Positions 61,092-64,000 of a stretch of DNA of 64,000 nucleotides are shown here, in pieces (position 1 is the stretch's first letter; every line of letters starts with the position of its first letter). Where the stretch lies: NCBI RefSeq assembly GCF_900168055.1, contig NZ_FUYS01000009.1, forward strand, positions 1-64,000. Reading direction: 5' to 3'. This DNA comes from Parapedobacter luteus (lineage in GTDB: Bacteria; Bacteroidota; Bacteroidia; Sphingobacteriales; Sphingobacteriaceae). Made by a program: the position numbers and the translations under genes. The notes under the pieces are model-generated. The model worked only from the letters and a program-made list of their open reading frames with translations. It was not told where the DNA came from and made no database searches.

Positions 61092-61248
61092 TTAAACAAA
61101 AGGCTCCCTGCTTGTATGAAAATGGAAACGACAAAAACCGTGTTCAGGTTGTCGTCGAGCCAGTAGATGATGACAAATGGAAACTTTTTCAGCAAGGAAA
61201 ACGTAGGTTTCCATTTCCCCGTATTTGATACAGTTTAGCGGGCTAATC
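61092..61248 (-). pseudogene. Shortened copy of the 50.2-kb ParE-type toxin
   Basis: The minus strand carries the same C-terminal coding stretch as 50196-50350, including KKFPFVIIYWLDDN, but then jumps from GTTTAG directly to CGGGCTAATC, skipping about 50 bp present in the other copy. Frames are broken. It is the remains of a duplication. Confidence 0.8.
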
Positions 61249-61272
61249 AGCTCGATGCCAACTCAAAGCCAG

Positions 61273-61330
61273 CTCCTACTGGACTCGTACTGGCGCGGCC
61301 AGTACGAGTCCAGTTCAAGTCCAGTAGGAG
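61273..61330. repeat. Second copy of the palindromic element, asymmetric
   Basis: Inner arms 61278-61294 and 61298-61314 (17 bp, perfect) enclose GCG. The left side lacks an 11-bp unit present in the copy at 51057, so the outer part pairs only after a bulge. Confidence 0.8.
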
Positions 61331-61621
61331 TGCAGTACAAGTCCGGTCTGAGCTTCGAAGCCATCTCCGGAAAAACTTACGATGTGTGCAGACCCTTGCG
61401 CAGGCCCTCGCCCTCCCCGGGCGGGGCCGCGCAATTGGGGTAGTAGGCAAAAGGGGGTGGAGAAAGATATCAGCAAAGGGTTGTCACTCACCAAAATCGC
61501 CAAGCTCGAAACCGTGGCTACCGAGCTTTACCTCATCGCGAAAGCGACTCCGGCAAGCCAAGACATGCTGCTTCACATTTTTTAACATCTAGGCATCCAT
61601 TTACCGGGTAGTTTTGTATGA

Positions 61622-62493
61622 ATGATCAGGAACTACCTCAAAATCGCTTGGCGAAACTTGTATAAACACAAGCTGTATTCGCTTATCCATATTGCAGGAC
61701 TGTCCACAGGGGTAGCTGCTTGCTTATTGAGGCTGAGTTGTTGGAAGGCAGAAATTTATCAGACAGCCTCCCGACCGACAAAAAGGCGGCCTTTCTGGTG
61801 AATGAAGCATTTGTACATACCATGGGCTGGTCAAACGCCGGTGCGATTGGCCAGCCTATTGAAGGGTTTGACCGTAAGGGGAACGTAGTCGGCGTGGTCA
61901 AAAATTTCTATTACAAGTCGATGCACAACCTTGTGGAGCCGCTGGCGATGATTTACCACACCGGCGCCCCTTGGTTTATTTCCGTGAAAGTATCGCCCAG
62001 CCACCTTCCGAAAATAAAAGCGCTATGGCAACGTTTTTTCCCCGACAAGGTATTTGACTATTCGTTTCTGGATGAGGCCTATGCCGCTCAATACCGCAAA
62101 GACACCGTTACGATGTACCTATTTAGTTGCTTCACGGCATTAGCCATCCTGATCGCCTGCCTGGGCCTGTATGGACTAGTGGCACTGATGACGGCCAGAC
62201 GTACAAAGGAAATTGGTATCCGCAAGGTGCTGGGCGCGTCGGTGCAGGGCATCGTGAAGCTGCTGTCCAAGGATTTTGTGAAGCTGGTGTTGGTGGCGGT
62301 GGTTGTAGCCTCCCCCATTGCGTGGTGGGCGATGGACAAATGGCTGGAGAATTTTGCGTACCGCATCGACATCGAATGGTGGATGTTTGCCGCGGCAGGT
62401 GTGGCGGCTGTAATGATTGCGTTAGCGACGGTAAGCTGGCAGGCCATCCGCGCGGCGGTAGCTAATCCGGTGGAGTCTTTACGCGATGAGTAA
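61622..62493 (+). pseudogene. Permease with internal deletion
   Basis: From ATG 61622 the sequence reads MIRNYLKIAWRNLYKHKLYS and IAGLSTGVAACLL, the N-terminus through TM1. At about 61724 it changes frame and continues with EAELLEGRNLSDSLPTDKK, the second periplasmic domain, through the intact C-terminal membrane part to NPVESLRDE. About 1.5 kb is missing. The C-terminal 257 codons remain open and could be expressed as a half-permease, but they lack a proper start. The 5' end matches the remnant at 51225. Confidence 0.88.
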
Positions 62494-62512
62494 ATCGCGT
62501 AAAAGTGATGGA

Positions 62513-62555
62513 TTGCATGTTACGTATCTTTTTATTATCTTTGTACGTACGGAGG
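62513..62555 (+). promoter_or_regulatory. Promoter, palindrome and Shine-Dalgarno of the PIN module
   Basis: TTG (62513-62515), 20 bp, TATCTTTG (62536-62543) fit the Bacteroidota promoter. The palindrome GTACGTAC (62543-62550) overlaps the expected transcription start and TACGTA recurs at 62521-62526. GGAGG (62551-62555) lies six bases before the ATG, an unusually strong ribosome binding site for this phylum. Confidence 0.7.
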
Positions 62556-62561
62556 TTAACT

Positions 62562-62816
62562 ATGCCAAGCACGAAACTTACGTTGAACATTCAGGAAGAC
62601 GTCATTAGCAGGGCAAAGGCTTATGCCAATCAGCGGCATACCAGTTTATCTAAGATTGTGGAGAATTACCTCGCCACGCTTACTGATCGAGAAGAAACAA
62701 ATGCCGAGGTTTCTCCTTGGACGAAAGAATTAATCGCTGTAAAAAAACCAACTCCAGATTTCGACCATAAAGGTGAGTACCGCAATGCGATATTGAAAAA
62801 ATACGCAGACCGATGA
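62562..62816 (+). CDS. DUF6364-like ribbon-helix-helix antitoxin
   Basis: The 84-residue protein begins MPSTKLTLNIQEDVISRAKAY, a ribbon-helix-helix DNA-binding start, with a flexible C-terminus ending EYRNAILKKYADR that would bind the toxin. It overlaps the PIN toxin gene by four bases (ATGA). I chose 62562 over 62505 because of the strong ribosome binding site and the RHH strand at its start. It should repress its own promoter through the GTACGTAC site. Confidence 0.88.
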   Translation: MPSTKLTLNIQEDVISRAKAYANQRHTSLSKIVENYLATLTDREETNAEVSPWTKELIAVKKPTPDFDHKGEYRNAILKKYADR

Positions 62817-63220
62817 CACTCTTTATTGATTCGGATATATTGCTTGATGCCGTATTAATGCGTGACCCCTACCATGATTTTGCCCTCAGGACATTGTCGT
62901 TGGTAGACCGGGAAGACCACTCCCTATGTATTTCTGCCCACAGCCTCCTCAATGTATATTACTTTACTCGAAAAATTGCCGGCAAACCCGCAGCTACTAA
63001 ATCAGTGAATCTCCTGGAAAGTAGATTACTTGTTTTGCCCACTACCGCTGAAGCAATCCGAACGGCCATCACTACAGCATTTACAGATGTAGAAGATGCT
63101 GTTCAGTACACAATAGCGCTGGCCAATCACTGTGATATCATCATTACCCGAAACTTGAAAGATTACAAGTATTCGCAGCTTCCGGTAATGACTGCCGAAC
63201 AATATCTTAAAACTCATTAA
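62813..63220 (+). CDS. PIN-domain toxin (VapC-like)
   Basis: The 135-residue protein has the PIN nuclease pattern: Asp6 and Asp8 in FIDSDILLD, the helix SAHSLLNVYYFTRK typical of the PIN_3 group, the acidic cluster TDVEDAVQ (Asp92, Glu94, Asp95) and RNLKDY with Asp117. VapC-type toxins cut tRNA or rRNA using Mg2+. It is intact and coupled to the antitoxin by an ATGA overlap. Downstream lies copy 4 of the permease regulatory module. Confidence 0.9.
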   Translation: MTLFIDSDILLDAVLMRDPYHDFALRTLSLVDREDHSLCISAHSLLNVYYFTRKIAGKPAATKSVNLLESRLLVLPTTAEAIRTAITTAFTDVEDAVQYTIALANHCDIIITRNLKDYKYSQLPVMTAEQYLKTH

Positions 63221-63241
63221 CCATCCCCCGATAGCTATCAT

Positions 63242-63335
63242 TGCCCGCTTTCGAACAAAAGGTGTTCGAAAGCGAACACCTTTTGACAGCAAACGCTCCG
63301 GCATCTTTCTGAATATAAACAACTTATAGTTTTGG
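63242..63335 (+). promoter_or_regulatory. Enhancer-like dyads and TTGGCGC box, copy 4
   Basis: Dyad A, TGCCC-GCTTTC-GAACA (63242-63257), is imperfect. Dyad B, TGTTC-GAAAGC-GAACA (63263-63278), has perfect arms extended to GGTGTTC/GAACACC. Centres are 21 bp apart. TTGGCGC begins at 63332 with GG 64 bp from dyad B; TAGTTTTG (63327-63334) overlaps it. The next ATG is 63424. Confidence 0.72.
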
Positions 63336-63423
63336 CGCAATTACTGTATTTGGAAATCGGAAGTCATAAGCCGAAAGCCCGGGATCGTGGATAAAAGAGC
63401 GACGAATTAGGAAGCAAGAAAAA

Positions 63424-64000
63424 ATGATCAAACACCACCTCAAAACCGCTTGGCGTACGATGGTCAAGGACAAGACCTACGCCACCATCAATATTCTTGG
63501 GCTCACCATCGGCCTTGCGGCCTGCATGCTGGTCTTTACCGTGGTGATTGACGAATTGTCGTATGATAAGTTTTGGAGCCGGTCCGATGATTTGTACACC
63601 GCCTATGAAGATCGGAAAATGGGTGATGGCTTATACCAAAAACATCCCCATACGACCGCCCGGCTTGGCAAAGCCTTGAAAGACAATTTTCCAGAGGTAG
63701 AACAGTTTTCCGAAATCTCGGCCCGCGAACAACGCTTCCGCATCGGCCCGGAAAACCCAGATGGCATTCTTGCAAGGGTACTGGAAGCCGATACCAATGC
63801 CCTTGCGATGTTTGACTTCGAATCCGTCGACGGTCGCCTGCCAACCTTCGTATCCGGGCAAAAGAACTTACTAATTACCGAAAGTTTCCGCGACAGGCAC
63901 TTCAATGGCCAGGATCCCACCGGGCAAATCATCGACGATGTACCCTCATGGAGTGACGAAAAGGAATCCTTCCTCATCACGGGGGTCATTAAAGACATTC
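63424..64000 (+). CDS. FtsX/MacB-type ABC permease, cut by window end
   Basis: The first 192 residues begin MIKHHLKTAWRTMVKDKTYA and continue through TM1 (about 20-43) into the first periplasmic domain (FDFESVDGRLPTF, LITESFRDRHF, ITGVIKDI). It is closest to the permease at 40368. It follows copy 4 of the shared regulatory module and is the only such gene here without visible 3' end. The family is not restricted to the main array. Confidence 0.88.
   Translation, partial: MIKHHLKTAWRTMVKDKTYATINILGLTIGLAACMLVFTVVIDELSYDKFWSRSDDLYTAYEDRKMGDGLYQKHPHTTARLGKALKDNFPEVEQFSEISAREQRFRIGPENPDGILARVLEADTNALAMFDFESVDGRLPTFVSGQKNLLITESFRDRHFNGQDPTGQIIDDVPSWSDEKESFLITGVIKDI

Larger units (their letters stand above)
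60876..61621. other. Scrap region built from fragments of neighbouring genes
   Basis: No intact gene in 746 bp. In order it holds: a 23-base piece of the SWIM gene (60916-60938, equal to 49413-49435); a shortened parE-type fragment (61092-61248); a partial palindrome (61273-61330); a GC-rich stretch (about 61385-61440); an XRE gene fragment reading ELYLIAKA (61490-61551); and a leader (61555-61621) with TAGTTTTG at 61609-61616. The toxin, palindrome and leader pieces are in the same order as at 50.2-51.2 kb. Confidence 0.75.

Noticed and set aside
61046-61228. Plus-strand 60-codon frame in the scrap region
   Set aside because: It is antisense to a degraded ParE-type toxin fragment whose real frames can be followed on the minus strand.

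Overview
The window looks like a chromosome segment of a Bacteroidota bacterium, most likely Sphingobacteriaceae (Pedobacter/Parapedobacter-like). This rests on promoters of the Bacteroidota type (TTTG-N19-TAnnTTTG), few Shine-Dalgarno sequences, families such as DUF6266, lipoproteins with short lipoboxes, and above all a large set of ~800-residue ABC permeases with duplicated MacB_PCD/FtsX halves. The genus is inferred, not proven.

Layout. 1-13.8 kb holds ordinary chromosomal genes: a partial lipoprotein, a BlaI/BlaR1-like repressor-sensor pair, one FtsX-type permease, a TauE/SafE exporter with a LysR regulator, a glutathione peroxidase, a DUF2089-membrane protein-hydrolase operon, a YceI lipoprotein, an alpha-glucan phosphorylase and a DUF6266 protein. 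14.0-42.8 kb is dominated by FtsX/MacB-type permeases: one ABC ATPase (14270-14944) followed by ten full-length permeases and one internally deleted copy, interrupted only by an OsmC peroxidase and an esterase. 42.9-49.5 kb holds an Nramp-like transporter with unusual metal sites, a DoxX-like membrane protein, a lipoprotein, DinB, and a SWIM zinc-finger protein. 46.3-63.2 kb is an accessory region with at least five toxin-antitoxin loci (several with broken toxins) and a vapBC fossil, an AAA/DUF4143 ATPase, a large SWIM-SNF2 helicase, an unrecognised four-gene operon headed by a HEPN-like protein with a divergent XRE regulator, and two degraded, partly duplicated segments. The last kilobase starts another permease that runs off the window.

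How the parts fit together. Counting the first (3073) and last (63424), the window has 11 complete permeases, one cut by the window end, three internally deleted pseudogenes and one 20-codon fossil, but a single cognate-type ATPase. Four of these transcription units (starting at 14270, 24193, 32347 and 63424) share an upstream module: two TGTYC-N6-GRACA dyads 21-22 bp apart, followed 62-64 bp later by a TTGG element (TTGGCGC in three). This resembles enhancer sites of an NtrC-type activator plus a sigma-54 -24 box, so one regulator probably controls the dispersed family. Paralogue 3' ends are almost identical, and pseudogenes keep their 5' and 3' ends while losing the middle, which points to recombination between copies.

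The best candidate for an undescribed system is the operon 60539->56938 (HEPN/nucleotidyltransferase-like duplicated protein, HTH protein, and two proteins with related N-termini) with its XRE regulator and a promoter buried in a perfect dyad. It sits among toxin-antitoxin genes and a SNF2 helicase, a defence-island-like setting. Its function is unknown.
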